A stretch of DNA of 64,000 nt from Lutibacter sp. (lineage in GTDB: Bacteria; Bacteroidota; Bacteroidia; Flavobacteriales; Flavobacteriaceae), in contig NZ_JAKIUR010000003.1 of assembly GCF_021647475.1 (NCBI RefSeq), positions 1-64,000 of the forward strand, in the 5' to 3' direction. Both the position numbers and the translations under genes were made by a program. The notes below the pieces were generated by a model. The model had not been told where the DNA came from, searched no databases, and was given only the letters and a program-made list of their open reading frames with translations. Shown piece after piece: positions 26,658 through 36,004 of the stretch. Positions within the stretch are counted from its first letter, which is position 1; each line of letters begins with the position of its first letter.

Positions 26658-27668
26658 TTATTTTAAAGTTTTTTGCCATTTCCAAGCAGAAAGTAAGGCT
26701 TCATCAAGAGATAATTTAGCTTTCCAACCTAATTCTTTGTTAGCATAAGTTGTATCAGCATACGCAGCGGTAATATCGCCTTCTCGTCTATCTACTAGTC
26801 TGTAATTCAATTTTTTACCAGTAACTTTTTCAAAAGATTCAATGATTTCTAAAACAGAATTTCCTTTTCCAGTACCAATATTAAATACTTCAAAAGATTT
26901 TTTTTGATTGTTTTTTAGTAAGCGTTGCATAGCCACAATATGTGCTTTTGCCAAATCTACTACATGAATATAATCTCTTATGGCTGTGCCATCTGGAGTT
27001 GGGTAATCGCTTCCAAAAACAGATAATTCTTTTCTAATTCCTACTGCAGTTTGAGTAACATACGGAATCAAATTTTGAGGAATACCAATTGGTAATTCTC
27101 CAATTTTTGCACTTTTATGAGCTCCAATCGGGTTAAAATAACGTAATGCAATTGCTTTTAATTCTGAAATTTTAGTAGTGTCTTTTATAATTTCTTCTCC
27201 AATTTGTTTGGTGTTTCCATAAGGAGATTCTGCAGGTTTTATAGGAGCATTTTCGGTAATTGGCAATTCATCAGCTTGTCCGTAAACTGTGCATGATGAA
27301 CTAAAAATAAAGTTATTCACTTTCCGAACTTTCATTTGTTGCAATACGTGAATTAAAGAATCAATATTATTTTCGTAATATTTTAAAGGTTTTTCAACAC
27401 TTTCACCTACTGCTTTTGAAGCTGCAAAATGAATAACTCCATCAATTTTATGTTCATTAAAAAAAGTAGTAACTGCGATTTTATCTTTTAAATCAATATT
27501 AAAAAAAGATGGTTTTTTATGAGTGATAGCAGTAATTTTATCTAGCACATCTATCGTAGAATTAGATAAATCATCAATAATAAAAACTTCAAATCCTTCA
27601 TTTTGTAGTTCTACAACCGTGTGAGAACCAATAAAACCTAATCCGCCAGTTACTAAAATTTTATGCAT
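26658..27668 (-). CDS. galE: UDP-glucose 4-epimerase
   Basis: Interconverts UDP-glucose and UDP-galactose in the cytoplasm; an extended short-chain dehydrogenase using bound NAD+. 336 residues, normal for GalE. NAD-binding motif GGLGFIGSH (8-16), FAASKAVGES, SSSCTVYG with catalytic S124/S125, and Y150-K154 in SPYGNTK are present, plus LRYFNPIGAH and RDYIHVVDLAKAH. It overlaps the end of the upstream aminotransferase gene by 8 bp, so the two form an operon for nucleotide-sugar or surface-glycan synthesis. Confidence 0.93.
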   Translation of the reverse strand: MHKILVTGGLGFIGSHTVVELQNEGFEVFIIDDLSNSTIDVLDKITAITHKKPSFFNIDLKDKIAVTTFFNEHKIDGVIHFAASKAVGESVEKPLKYYENNIDSLIHVLQQMKVRKVNNFIFSSSCTVYGQADELPITENAPIKPAESPYGNTKQIGEEIIKDTTKISELKAIALRYFNPIGAHKSAKIGELPIGIPQNLIPYVTQTAVGIRKELSVFGSDYPTPDGTAIRDYIHVVDLAKAHIVAMQRLLKNNQKKSFEVFNIGTGKGNSVLEIIESFEKVTGKKLNYRLVDRREGDITAAYADTTYANKELGWKAKLSLDEALLSAWKWQKTLK

Positions 27669-28797
27669 TTTTTTCGATGAAATCTAAAACCGTTTTAATA
27701 ATAAAATCTTGTTGCTCATGATCTAGTTCTGTGTGCATTGGCAAGGATAAAACGGTGTTTATTAATTCATTAGTATTTTTAAAATCAGCTTCATTATAAC
27801 GTTCATCAGCATAAGCTTTTTGTAAATGTAAAGGAACAGGATAATAAATTGCATTTGGAATTCCTGCATCCATTAAGTGTTGATTTAAGGCATTTCTATC
27901 CACATTTTTAACTTGTAAAGTATATTGATGAAAAACGTGTGTAGTAAAATTACTAGTGCTAGGTGTTACAATATTTTTATGATTTGAAAATCCTTCAGAA
28001 TAATAAGTAGCTGCTTTTCTTCTAGCATCACAATACTCATTTAAATGTGGAAGCTTAATTCGTAAAATAGCCGCTTGTAAACTATCTAATCTTGAATTTA
28101 CACCAACAACATCATGATAATAACGTTTATACATGCCGTGGTTTACCATTCCTCTAATAATATGAGCTAGCTTATCATCATTGGTAAAAATAGCACCACC
28201 ATCACCATAACACCCTAAATTTTTAGAAGGGAAAAATGAAGTAGTACCAATAGTTCCCATAGTTCCAGCTTTTTTAACAGTGCCATCAGTAAAAGTATAA
28301 TTTGCACCAATTGCTTGAGCGGTATCTTCAATTACATATAAATTATGTTCTTTTGCCACTTTTAAAACTGCTTCCATATTTGCACATTGCCCAAATAAAT
28401 GAACAGGAACAATGGCTTTTGTTTTTGGTGTAATTGCTTTTTTAAGAGCTTCAATATTTATATTAAAAGAGTTTTTATCAACATCTACTAAAACAGGAGT
28501 TAAATGTAAAAGCCCGATAACTTCAACCGTAGCTGCAAAGGTAAAATCGGCAGTAATTACTTCATCTCCAGGTTTTAACCCTAACCCCATCATTGCAATT
28601 TGTAAAGCATCAGTACCGTTTGCACAAGGAATTACGTGTTTTACTTGCAGGTAATCTTCTAATTCTTTTTGAAAATTTTGAACTTCAGGTCCGTTAATAT
28701 ATGCGGTAGATTTAATTACTTCCAATATTTTGGTATCTATCTCATTTTGAATAAGTTTGTATTGACCTTTTAGGTCAACCATTTGAATTTTTCTCAT
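27661..28797 (-). CDS. DegT/DnrJ/EryC1 sugar aminotransferase
   Basis: PLP-dependent aminotransferase acting on keto-sugar nucleotides. The ATG at 28797 is preferred to one at 28854 because the family starts at MRKIQMVDLKGQY; the upstream 19 residues are an atypical hydrophobic extension. From it the protein has 378 residues. Features: GTDALQIAM (cofactor phosphate), ADFTFAATVEVI, VHLFGQCANMEAV, IEDTAQAIGA, and the Schiff-base lysine K192 in FFPSKNLGCYGDGGAI. Close to enzymes making amino sugars for lipopolysaccharide O-antigen or exopolysaccharide. Paired with galE; the exact substrate is not determinable. Confidence 0.88.
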   Translation of the reverse strand: MRKIQMVDLKGQYKLIQNEIDTKILEVIKSTAYINGPEVQNFQKELEDYLQVKHVIPCANGTDALQIAMMGLGLKPGDEVITADFTFAATVEVIGLLHLTPVLVDVDKNSFNINIEALKKAITPKTKAIVPVHLFGQCANMEAVLKVAKEHNLYVIEDTAQAIGANYTFTDGTVKKAGTMGTIGTTSFFPSKNLGCYGDGGAIFTNDDKLAHIIRGMVNHGMYKRYYHDVVGVNSRLDSLQAAILRIKLPHLNEYCDARRKAATYYSEGFSNHKNIVTPSTSNFTTHVFHQYTLQVKNVDRNALNQHLMDAGIPNAIYYPVPLHLQKAYADERYNEADFKNTNELINTVLSLPMHTELDHEQQDFIIKTVLDFIEKNA

Positions 28798-28894
28798 GAT
28801 TTTGTCTAAAAAAATTTGATAAACAAAAGTACAATAAAAGCAATAGTTGTACAATTAAATGTATATCCGTTTTGTGTTATATTTCATATTTATA

Positions 28895-29003
28895 CGTCAT
28901 GCTAAACCTGCCTGTCCGGCAGGCAGGCTTGTTTCAGCATCTCATAGTTTTTACTAATCACCGATTTATATTGATGAGACCCTGAAACAAGTTCAGGGTG
29001 ACG
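28895..29003. repeat. Dispersed palindromic repeat, family A (109 bp)
   Basis: Starts CGTCATGCTAAACCTGCC and ends AAGTTCAGGGTGACG. Internal palindromes: CCTGCC...GGCAGG around TGTCCGGCA, and CCTGAAACAAGTTCAGG. The flank TTACGGACAATCA after it resembles the flank of the copy at 2411-2526. It lies between the cysM and aminotransferase genes, both on the minus strand, and could act as an mRNA-stabilising or terminating hairpin. Confidence 0.65.
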
Positions 29004-29058
29004 AACATTCTATGATTAATTACGGACAATCAATTACAATTAATAAATGAAACTAATG

Positions 29059-29946
29059 TTAGTCAAATAAATTGGAAGAAAGATAGCGATCTCCTCTATC
29101 TGGAATAATTGCAACGATAATGCCTTGTGAAATATTTTCAGCTAATTTAATTGCAGCAACTACAGCTCCGCCACCACTCATTCCTGAAAAAACACCTTCT
29201 AGTTTTGCTAGTTTTTTAGTGGTTTCACGTGCTTCTTGTTCGCTAACATCAATTATTAAATCCACTTTTTTAGGATTAAATATCTTTGGAAGAAATTCTT
29301 TTGACCATTTTCTAATGCCAGGAATTCTGGAATTATCTGTAGGTTGAGCTCCAATTATTTGGATTTCTTTATTTTTTTCTTTTAAATAAGTTGAAGTTCC
29401 CATAATAGTTCCTGTAGTTCCCATTGCAGAAACAAAATGAGTAATTTTGCCATCTGTAGCGTCCCAAATTTCTGGGCCAGTAGTTTTATAATGTGCTTTC
29501 CAATTATCATCATTTGCAAATTGATCAAGCATAAAATATCCTTTTTCTTTAGAACGTTTTTCTGCGTAAGATCTTGAACCTTCAATACCGTTTTCAGCAG
29601 AAGTTAAGGTTACTTTTGCACCATAGGCTTTCATTGTTTGGACTCGTTCCTTCGTTGAATTTTCGGGCATTACCAACTCAATTTTCATTCCGAATTGCTG
29701 TGCAATCATAGCTAAAGCAATTCCTGTATTTCCGCTGGTAGCTTCAATTAAATAATCGCCTTTTTTGATTTCACCACGTTGTAATGCACTGTATATCATA
29801 TTGTAAGCAGGGCGATCTTTTACACTTCCCGCAGGGTTATTTCCTTCTAATTTCAACAATAAAGTAATTTTTTTATTCTTAATAATATTTGAAGTTTTAA
29901 TTAATGGAGTGTTCCCAATGAAATTAAATAAAGACGCGTTTTTCAT
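29059..29946 (-). CDS. cysM: Cysteine synthase B (O-acetylserine sulfhydrylase)
   Basis: Makes cysteine from O-acetylserine and sulfide or thiosulfate with PLP. At 295 residues, with EGNNPAGSVKDRPAYNM, it is closer to the CysM type than to CysK. Schiff-base lysine K43 (SVKDR), substrate loop SGNTG (71-75), and phosphate-binding GTTGTIMGTSTYLKE are intact. Its start overlaps the serine acetyltransferase stop by 4 bp, so both steps of cysteine synthesis are co-translated. Confidence 0.92.
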   Translation of the reverse strand: MKNASLFNFIGNTPLIKTSNIIKNKKITLLLKLEGNNPAGSVKDRPAYNMIYSALQRGEIKKGDYLIEATSGNTGIALAMIAQQFGMKIELVMPENSTKERVQTMKAYGAKVTLTSAENGIEGSRSYAEKRSKEKGYFMLDQFANDDNWKAHYKTTGPEIWDATDGKITHFVSAMGTTGTIMGTSTYLKEKNKEIQIIGAQPTDNSRIPGIRKWSKEFLPKIFNPKKVDLIIDVSEQEARETTKKLAKLEGVFSGMSGGGAVVAAIKLAENISQGIIVAIIPDRGDRYLSSNLFD

Positions 29947-30737
29947 AAATTAATTTTGGATTTTAATTTAATTTCAGGAGTGTGATAAACTATGGAGTTT
30001 TTTGGGACTGAAGACGTTATAAACACATTACCTCCAATGGTGCTGTTTTCACCTATAATGGTATCTCCACCTAAAATGGTGGCATTTGCATAAATAGTAA
30101 CATGATCTTCAACTGTAGGATGCCTTTTTTGGTTTTTCATTTCTTTAGAAACTTGTAAAGCACCCAAGGTTACTCCTTGATAAACTTTTACATGATTTTT
30201 AATAGAACACGTTTCTCCAATAACAATTCCAGTGGCGTGATCAATAAAAAATGAATGTCCAATATTAGCACCTGGATGAATATCAGTTCCTGTTTTTGAA
30301 TGTGCATATTCACTCATTAAACGGGGAATTATTGGAATGTTTAATAAATATAATTCGTGACTAAATCTGTAAATAGCAATAGCATAAAAGCCAGGATATG
30401 CTAAAAAGACTTCTTCAACACTATTTGCAGCTGGGTCATGGTCATAAATTTCTTGTGCATCAATATTCAAATTTTTTAAAATAGTAGGTAGTTTTAATAA
30501 AAATCGTTCCCAAATATTTTCAGTAGTTTGTGCTTTGGTAAAATTAGCAATTTCATAAATTTCATTAAAATCTTGTTCTAGTTGAATTATATTTTTTTCA
30601 ACACAAGCTTCTGCATCAAAAAGTGTATGAAATAAATTATTTGTAAATTTTTCAGTTTTGTGTTTTAAAGAAAAATTTAGATGAGGTTTTTTTTTATGAT
30701 TGATAATTTTATCAATGATGTATTTTTTTGTTTTCAT
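29943..30737 (-). CDS. cysE: Serine O-acetyltransferase
   Basis: Transfers acetyl from acetyl-CoA to serine, the first step of cysteine synthesis. 264 residues: a helical N-terminal half, including VFLAYPGFYAIAIYRFSHEL, and a C-terminal left-handed beta-helix with hexapeptide repeats (IHPGANIGHSFFIDHATGIV, YANATILGGDTIIGENSTIG). Catalytic Asp-His sits in FIDHATG. It is first of a two-gene operon with cysM (ATGA overlap). Feedback by cysteine is known for the family, but the C-terminal tail here is short, so sensitivity is uncertain. Confidence 0.9.
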   Translation of the reverse strand: MKTKKYIIDKIINHKKKPHLNFSLKHKTEKFTNNLFHTLFDAEACVEKNIIQLEQDFNEIYEIANFTKAQTTENIWERFLLKLPTILKNLNIDAQEIYDHDPAANSVEEVFLAYPGFYAIAIYRFSHELYLLNIPIIPRLMSEYAHSKTGTDIHPGANIGHSFFIDHATGIVIGETCSIKNHVKVYQGVTLGALQVSKEMKNQKRHPTVEDHVTIYANATILGGDTIIGENSTIGGNVFITSSVPKNSIVYHTPEIKLKSKINL

Positions 30738-30767
30738 GCTTAATAAGTCGATTTATTTTAATAAAAA

Positions 30768-31502
30768 TTACCATTGTTTATAAACACTTTTAAAAGGAAT
30801 TCTAAAGCGTTCACCATAAACTCCTTCGGGTTTTCTAATTCCGCATGAAATTACCATATTTATTTCACTTTTAGAAGGCAGGTTAAGTATTTTTTTGATT
30901 CTTAGCGTATCAGTTCCTTCCATTGGGCAAGTGTCATAACCTTCTGCAGCCATACTTAACATAAAAGTTTGTGCAGCTAAACCAGCACTTTTATGAGCAA
31001 CAATTCGCATATCATTTTTGCGTAATTGACGATAAGCAGGTTTAAAAATTCCAGTAATCCATGCTATAAAATATTTGATGTAGCCAAAAATTCCTAAAAA
31101 ATCGCCATAGACAAAAGGCATAATTTTGCCGTAATAATTAAGTGCAAATTTTTCACGCGAAGAATAGGCTTCTTTAGGCTTTTTTCCGAATAAGTTTTGT
31201 AAATAGTTTAAATTTTCTTTTGCTCGTTGTTTCCATAAATCCTTTCTAACCACTATTACAACTAACTGTTTTGCAGTTGTTGCAGCATTTTGATTTAAGC
31301 AAGCTATACTTAATTTTTTAATAAGATTTTTGGAGGTAATATGATTAAATTCCCAAAGTTGCATATTACTGCTATTAGGTGCAAGTGTTGCCTGTTTAAT
31401 ACATTTTTTTACAATTGAAGTTTCAATTTCTTTAGTTTCATCATAGATTCTAACGGATCTTCGAAAATTTAAAGCATCTTCTAAACTAGGGTAATTTTTC
31501 AT
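30768..31502 (-). CDS. Nitroreductase family protein
   Basis: FMN-dependent NAD(P)H oxidoreductase fold, 244 residues from the ATG at 31502. A longer frame from 31532 would run through the terminator hairpin of leuB, so the inner start is preferred. Family features: FRRSVRIYDE near the N-terminus (FMN phosphate), APNSSNMQLWEF, and the C-terminal AAEGYDTCPMEG. A central insertion, LNYYGKIMPFVYGDFLG and IKYFIAWITGIFKPA, is hydrophobic and longer than in many homologs. Physiological substrate unknown. Not in an operon with the leu genes. Confidence 0.8.
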   Translation of the reverse strand: MKNYPSLEDALNFRRSVRIYDETKEIETSIVKKCIKQATLAPNSSNMQLWEFNHITSKNLIKKLSIACLNQNAATTAKQLVVIVVRKDLWKQRAKENLNYLQNLFGKKPKEAYSSREKFALNYYGKIMPFVYGDFLGIFGYIKYFIAWITGIFKPAYRQLRKNDMRIVAHKSAGLAAQTFMLSMAAEGYDTCPMEGTDTLRIKKILNLPSKSEINMVISCGIRKPEGVYGERFRIPFKSVYKQW

Positions 31503-31516
31503 GAGTGCAAAATTAC

Positions 31517-31554
31517 AAAAAAAATCACCCAACCAATTTAATAGTTGGGCGATT
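31517..31554 (-). terminator. Intrinsic terminator of the leuACDB operon
   Basis: Read on the minus strand, AATCGCCCAAC pairs with GTTGGGTGATT (11 pairs, one G-T wobble) around a 10-nt AT loop, followed immediately by eight T residues. The stem occupies 31523-31554 and the T run 31517-31524. It begins about 24 bp after the leuB stop, and places the end of the leu transcript just upstream of the nitroreductase ATG at 31502. Confidence 0.85.
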
Positions 31555-31577
31555 CAAATTCAAATTGATTTATTTAG

Positions 31578-32693
31578 TTAAATAATGGTAGATTGACCTA
31601 AATCGATATTGTGTTTATTATAAAAAGTATTGTCTTCGTCTAAAATGAAATCTCTAATAAAACTTCCAACATTAGCAGTTGAAAAATGATTTTCTAAATT
31701 TAAATCGGGTGTAGATATGTTTAATTCTATTGATTTATCTACGGCTGCTCTAATATCTTCTGCTTCATCATTTAAATTAAAATGTTCTAATAACATAGCT
31801 GCAGATAAAATAGCCGCAACTGGATTTGCAATATTTTTGCCTTTTGCTTGTGGATATGAACCATGAATTGGTTCAAATAATGCCGTTTTTTCTCCAACAG
31901 AAGCTGAAGCTAATAATCCGATAGAACCAGCAATTACACTTGCTTCATCGGATAAAATATCACCGAACATATTTTCAGTTAAAATAACATCAAATTGCGT
32001 TGGATTTAAAATAAGTTGCATAGCAGCATTATCTACAAATAAATATTCTAATTTAACGTTGCTGTACTGTTTAGATAATTCTGTAACTCTTTTTCTCCAT
32101 AATCTTGAAGATTCTAATACATTGGCTTTATCAACTAAAGTGAGTTTTTTTCTTCGTTTTTGTGCGGCTTTAAATGCTAAATGAGCAATTCTATCAATTT
32201 CATCAATGGAATAGGAGCAAACATCAGTTGCTGTTTTACCATCATCACTTAATGTTTTTTCACCAAAATAAATGCCACCAGTTAGCTCTCTATAAATTAC
32301 AAAATCTGTTCCTTTTATTACGTCTTCTTTTAGATTAGATTGATGTATTAATCCGTTAAAAGTGGTTAAAGGACGAATGTTAGCAAATAAACCAAGTGTT
32401 TTTCTAAGAGCTAATAATCCTTGTTCAGGACGAACTTTTGCATTAGGATCTTTATCATATTTTGGATCGCCAATTGCACCAAATAAGATGGCGTCTGCAT
32501 TGTTGCAAATTTCAATAGTTTCTTTAGGTAGAGGATTTCCTGTTTTGTCAATTGCTATTGCTCCAACATCTGCTTTTAAATATTTAAAAGTATGCTTATA
32601 TTTTTCAGCAATAGTATCTAAAATTTTTGTGGCTTGTTGAGTTACTTCAGGTCCAATACCATCTCCTGAAAGAACTGCTATATTTAATTTCAT
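31578..32693 (-). CDS. leuB: 3-isopropylmalate dehydrogenase
   Basis: Third step of leucine synthesis: NAD-dependent oxidative decarboxylation of 3-isopropylmalate. 371 residues, normal length. Diagnostic segments: VLSGDGIGPEVTQQA, LLALRKTLGLFANIRP, YRELTGGIYFG, VDKANVLESSRLWRK, DNAAMQLILNPTQFDVILTE with NMFGDILSDEASVIAGSIGL, and EPIHGSYPQAKGKNIANP. It overlaps leuD by 4 bp and ends the operon before a strong terminator. Confidence 0.96.
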   Translation of the reverse strand: MKLNIAVLSGDGIGPEVTQQATKILDTIAEKYKHTFKYLKADVGAIAIDKTGNPLPKETIEICNNADAILFGAIGDPKYDKDPNAKVRPEQGLLALRKTLGLFANIRPLTTFNGLIHQSNLKEDVIKGTDFVIYRELTGGIYFGEKTLSDDGKTATDVCSYSIDEIDRIAHLAFKAAQKRRKKLTLVDKANVLESSRLWRKRVTELSKQYSNVKLEYLFVDNAAMQLILNPTQFDVILTENMFGDILSDEASVIAGSIGLLASASVGEKTALFEPIHGSYPQAKGKNIANPVAAILSAAMLLEHFNLNDEAEDIRAAVDKSIELNISTPDLNLENHFSTANVGSFIRDFILDEDNTFYNKHNIDLGQSTII

Positions 32694-33283
32694 TTTACTA
32701 ATCGTTTATTTTCAAATACTTCAATTTTGTCTTTTATACTTACTAAATAATCAATATCATCAAATCCATTTAGCAAGCAATGTTTTTTGTAGGAATTTAT
32801 TTCAAATTTTTCAAATTGACCTGTTTCTTCTAATAAAACAGTTTGTTCCTTTAAATCAATTAAAATTAATGAATTTGGATTACTTAACGTAGTTTTTAGT
32901 AAAATTTGTAGAAAATTTTCTGAAATTTGAATTGGAAGGATACCGTTATTTAATGCATTTCCTTTAAAAATATCTGCAAAAAAACTGGAAATCACTACTT
33001 TAAAACCATAATCAGCAATTGCCCAAGCGGCATGTTCGCGACTAGAACCACAGCCAAAATTAGTGCCTGCAATTAGTATTTGACCTTTATAGTTGCTGTT
33101 GTTTAAAATGAAATCTTCTTTTGGATTATTGTTTTGGTCAAATCTCCAGTCTCGAAATAGGTTTTTACCAAATCCTTCTTTTGAAGTAGCTTTTAAAAAA
33201 CGTGCTGGAATAATTTGATCGGTATCAATATTTTCAATAGATAAAGGTATTGCAGTAGTAATAAGTTTTGTAAATTTTTCCAT
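32690..33283 (-). CDS. leuD: 3-isopropylmalate dehydratase small subunit
   Basis: Swivel-domain subunit of isopropylmalate isomerase, working with LeuC. 197 residues. Typical segments: IDTDQIIPARFLKATSKEGF, LFRDWRFD, the substrate loop GTNFGCGSSREHAAWAI, and FADIFKGNALNNGILPI. It lies 1 bp after leuC and overlaps leuB by 4 bp, so the subunits are made together. Confidence 0.95.
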   Translation of the reverse strand: MEKFTKLITTAIPLSIENIDTDQIIPARFLKATSKEGFGKNLFRDWRFDQNNNPKEDFILNNSNYKGQILIAGTNFGCGSSREHAAWAIADYGFKVVISSFFADIFKGNALNNGILPIQISENFLQILLKTTLSNPNSLILIDLKEQTVLLEETGQFEKFEINSYKKHCLLNGFDDIDYLVSIKDKIEVFENKRLVK

Positions 33284-33284
33284 G

Positions 33285-34664
33285 TTAACTAAATTTTGAG
33301 ATATCTACAATTTTACCTGCTACAGCAACGCTTGCTGCTGTTAAAGGACTTGCTAATAGCGTTTTTGAACCTGGTCCTTGCCGACCTTCAAAATTTCTAT
33401 TTGAGGTAGAAACACAATACGCTCCACTTGGAATTTTATCGTCATTCATAGCCAAACAAGCTGAGCATCCTGGTTGTCGAAGTTCAAATCCTGCCTTTTC
33501 AAAAACAACATCTAATCCTTCTTCTTTTAATTGTTTTACTACCATTTGTGAACCTGGGACTAGCCATGCGGTTACATTATTTGCCTTTTGTTTTCCTTTT
33601 ATAAAGTTTGCAGCTACTCTAAAATCCTCAATTCTAGAGTTGGTACAACTTCCTATAAAAACGTAATTGATTGGTGTGTTTAATAAGGATTGACCTTCTT
33701 TAAAATCCATGTATTGTAATGAATTTTTAAAAGATTTGTCTTTGCTTTTTGGAATAGTTTCTGATATTTTAATTCCCATACCAGGGTTGGTTCCAAAAGT
33801 TATCATTGGAGAAATATCTTTTGCATTAAATGAATATTCAGTATCAAAAGTAGCATCTTCTTCAGTTTTTAAACTTTCCCAATAAGTCATTTTTTTTTCT
33901 AAATCTTTGCCACTTGGTGCAAATTTTCTTCCTTTTATGTAGTTGTAAGTAATGCTGTCTGGAGCAATTAATCCTCCTCTAGCACCCATTTCAATACTCA
34001 TATTACAGACGGTCATTCTACCTTCCATACTCATGTTTTGAAATACATCTCCAGCATATTCAACAAAATACCCAGTACCTGAATTGGTTCCTAATTTTGA
34101 AATTATATATAAAATTACATCTTTAGGAAATACATTTTTTTTTAGTTTTCCATGGATAGAAATACGCATGGATTTAGGTTTTTCAGCAAGAACACATTGG
34201 CTGGCAAATACTTGAGCAACCTGACTGGTGCCAATACCAAATGCAATGGAGCCAAAAGCACCATGTGTAGAAGTATGACTATCACCACAAACTAAAGTCA
34301 TACCAGGTTGAGTAATTCCTAATTCAGGTGCAATTACATGAACAATACCATTATTTGGATGACCTAAACCGTAAAGTTCAATATTGTTTTCTTTACAATT
34401 TGAAGTTAATTGGGCTAATTGATTTCTAGATAATAAATCTTTAACGGGTAAATGTTGGTTTTTAGTTGGTGTATTATGATCGGCAGTGGCAATAATTTGT
34501 TTTGGTCTAAATAGCGGTAAATTTCTGGTTTTTAATTCTGTAAAAGCTTGTGGACTAGTTACTTCGTGTATTAAATGTTTATCGATATATAAAACTTGTG
34601 GTCCGTTTTTAATGGAAGTTACTACATGAGCATCCCATACTTTATCAAAAAGAGTTTTGGACAT
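33285..34664 (-). CDS. leuC: 3-isopropylmalate dehydratase large subunit
   Basis: Aconitase-superfamily [4Fe-4S] subunit that isomerises 2- to 3-isopropylmalate with LeuD. 459 residues. The cluster ligands are C340 (GSCTNSR), C400 and C403 (GCSAC). VCGDSHTSTHGAFGSIAFGI and GPGSKTLLASPLTAASVAVA are family signatures. Follows leuA after 14 bp. Confidence 0.96.
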   Translation of the reverse strand: MSKTLFDKVWDAHVVTSIKNGPQVLYIDKHLIHEVTSPQAFTELKTRNLPLFRPKQIIATADHNTPTKNQHLPVKDLLSRNQLAQLTSNCKENNIELYGLGHPNNGIVHVIAPELGITQPGMTLVCGDSHTSTHGAFGSIAFGIGTSQVAQVFASQCVLAEKPKSMRISIHGKLKKNVFPKDVILYIISKLGTNSGTGYFVEYAGDVFQNMSMEGRMTVCNMSIEMGARGGLIAPDSITYNYIKGRKFAPSGKDLEKKMTYWESLKTEEDATFDTEYSFNAKDISPMITFGTNPGMGIKISETIPKSKDKSFKNSLQYMDFKEGQSLLNTPINYVFIGSCTNSRIEDFRVAANFIKGKQKANNVTAWLVPGSQMVVKQLKEEGLDVVFEKAGFELRQPGCSACLAMNDDKIPSGAYCVSTSNRNFEGRQGPGSKTLLASPLTAASVAVAGKIVDISKFS

Positions 34665-34678
34665 TTTATTAAAAAGAT

Positions 34679-35854
34679 TTAAAAATTAACACTTTTTTTG
34701 AAGTTGTCTTTTGATGAAAGTAATTGATGTAAATCTTGATCATTTACTTCTTTTTGGGTATCAGCATATTTCAAAAATTCAGGATATAAAACATCTAATT
34801 CAATTTTAGTTAAATCATAACCAACATTTTTTGCTCTGTAAGCTAATGCTGCTCTTCCGCTTCTAGCTGTTAATATAATAGATGATTTAGAAACGCCAAC
34901 ATCTTCAGGATTAATAATTTCATAGGTTTCTCTATTTTTAATTACTCCATCTTGATGAATTCCGGAGCTATGAGCAAAAGCATTTTCACCTACAATAGCT
35001 TTGTTAGGTTGTACATACATTCCCATACTTTGCTGTACTAATTGACTGGTATAATTTAATAATTTAGTATTTACATTAGTATCTAAATTCATATTGCTAT
35101 GCTGTTTTAAAATCATAACTACTTCTTCTAAAGCCGTATTTCCTGCACGCTCACCAATTCCATTAATGGTACATTCAATTTGTCGAGCTCCATTTTGTAT
35201 TCCTGCTATTGCATTGGCAGTTGCCATTCCTAAATCATTATGGCAATGACATGATATGATTACATTTTCAATACCTTTTACATGATCTACTAAGTATTTT
35301 ATTTTTGCACCATATTCATTTGGTAAACAATATCCTGTGGTATCTGGAATATTTAAAACAGTGGCTCCTGCTTCAATAACGGCTTCACATACTTTTGCTA
35401 AAAAATCATTATCCGTTCTACCAGCATCTTCGGCATAAAATTCTACATCGTCCACAAAAGTTTTTGCGTAACTAACGGCTTCAATAGCTCTTTCAATCAC
35501 TTTTTCTCTGGTAGTGTTAAATTTGTGAATAATATGAGAATCAGAGGTGCCAATACCTGTATGAATTCTCGGTTTTTTTGCATGTTTTAGTGCTTTAGCA
35601 GCAACTTCAATATCTTTTTTATTGGCTCTAGTTAAAGCACAAACGGTAGCATTTTTAACTAATTTTGAAATAGCTTCTACGGATTTAAAATCTCCTGGAC
35701 TTGACATTGGAAAACCGGCTTCAATAACATCAACACCTAACAAATCTAGTTGTTTGGCAATGCGCAATTTTTGTTCTGTATTAAGTTTACAACCAGGCAC
35801 TTGTTCTCCATCTCTTAATGTAGTGTCAAATATTTGAATACTATTTTTGCTCAT
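34679..35854 (-). CDS. leuA: 2-isopropylmalate synthase, short form without regulatory domain
   Basis: Condenses acetyl-CoA with 2-oxoisovalerate, the committed step to leucine. The ATG at 35854 (MSKNSIQIFDTTLRDGEQVP) is preferred to a TTG at 35887. At 391 residues it has the TIM barrel (R14-D15, ISCHCHNDLGMATANAI, NGIGERAGNTALEEVVM) and the two-helix linker (VGENAFAHSSGIHQDGVIKN), but ends about 110-120 residues before the usual end. The C-terminal LeuA dimer domain that binds leucine is therefore absent. Such short forms occur in Bacteroidota. Homocitrate or citramalate synthase is unlikely given linkage to leuCDB. Confidence 0.92.
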   Translation of the reverse strand: MSKNSIQIFDTTLRDGEQVPGCKLNTEQKLRIAKQLDLLGVDVIEAGFPMSSPGDFKSVEAISKLVKNATVCALTRANKKDIEVAAKALKHAKKPRIHTGIGTSDSHIIHKFNTTREKVIERAIEAVSYAKTFVDDVEFYAEDAGRTDNDFLAKVCEAVIEAGATVLNIPDTTGYCLPNEYGAKIKYLVDHVKGIENVIISCHCHNDLGMATANAIAGIQNGARQIECTINGIGERAGNTALEEVVMILKQHSNMNLDTNVNTKLLNYTSQLVQQSMGMYVQPNKAIVGENAFAHSSGIHQDGVIKNRETYEIINPEDVGVSKSSIILTARSGRAALAYRAKNVGYDLTKIELDVLYPEFLKYADTQKEVNDQDLHQLLSSKDNFKKSVNF

Positions 35855-35884
35855 TTGTTGATTTTTTTTATGACTTTTGAATAT

Positions 35885-35892
35885 CAAAAATA
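35885..35892 (-). promoter_or_regulatory. Possible -7 box for leuA
   Basis: On the minus strand TATTTTTG matches the Bacteroidota TAnnTTTG consensus and lies about 30 bp ahead of the leuA ATG. No convincing -33 TTG is seen at the expected distance, so this is tentative. No leucine-rich leader frame was found in the 150 bp before leuA. Confidence 0.3.
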
Positions 35893-36004
35893 GTAGTAAA
35901 TATTTTTAATTTTGTACTAATTTACAGTCATAATACTACGTTCAATTTTAAAATAATATTTTTAACTACCACAAAATCAAATAGATATAATTAAAAACGT
36001 TACT

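Noticed and set aside
28798..28854. Longer start for the DegT aminotransferase
   Set aside because: The extra residues are Cys/Tyr/Phe-rich and have no counterpart in the family, which starts at MRKIQMVDL.
31503..31532. Upstream start of the nitroreductase gene at 31532
   Set aside because: These codons overlap the leuB terminator stem and T run; the ATG at 31502 fits the family start better.
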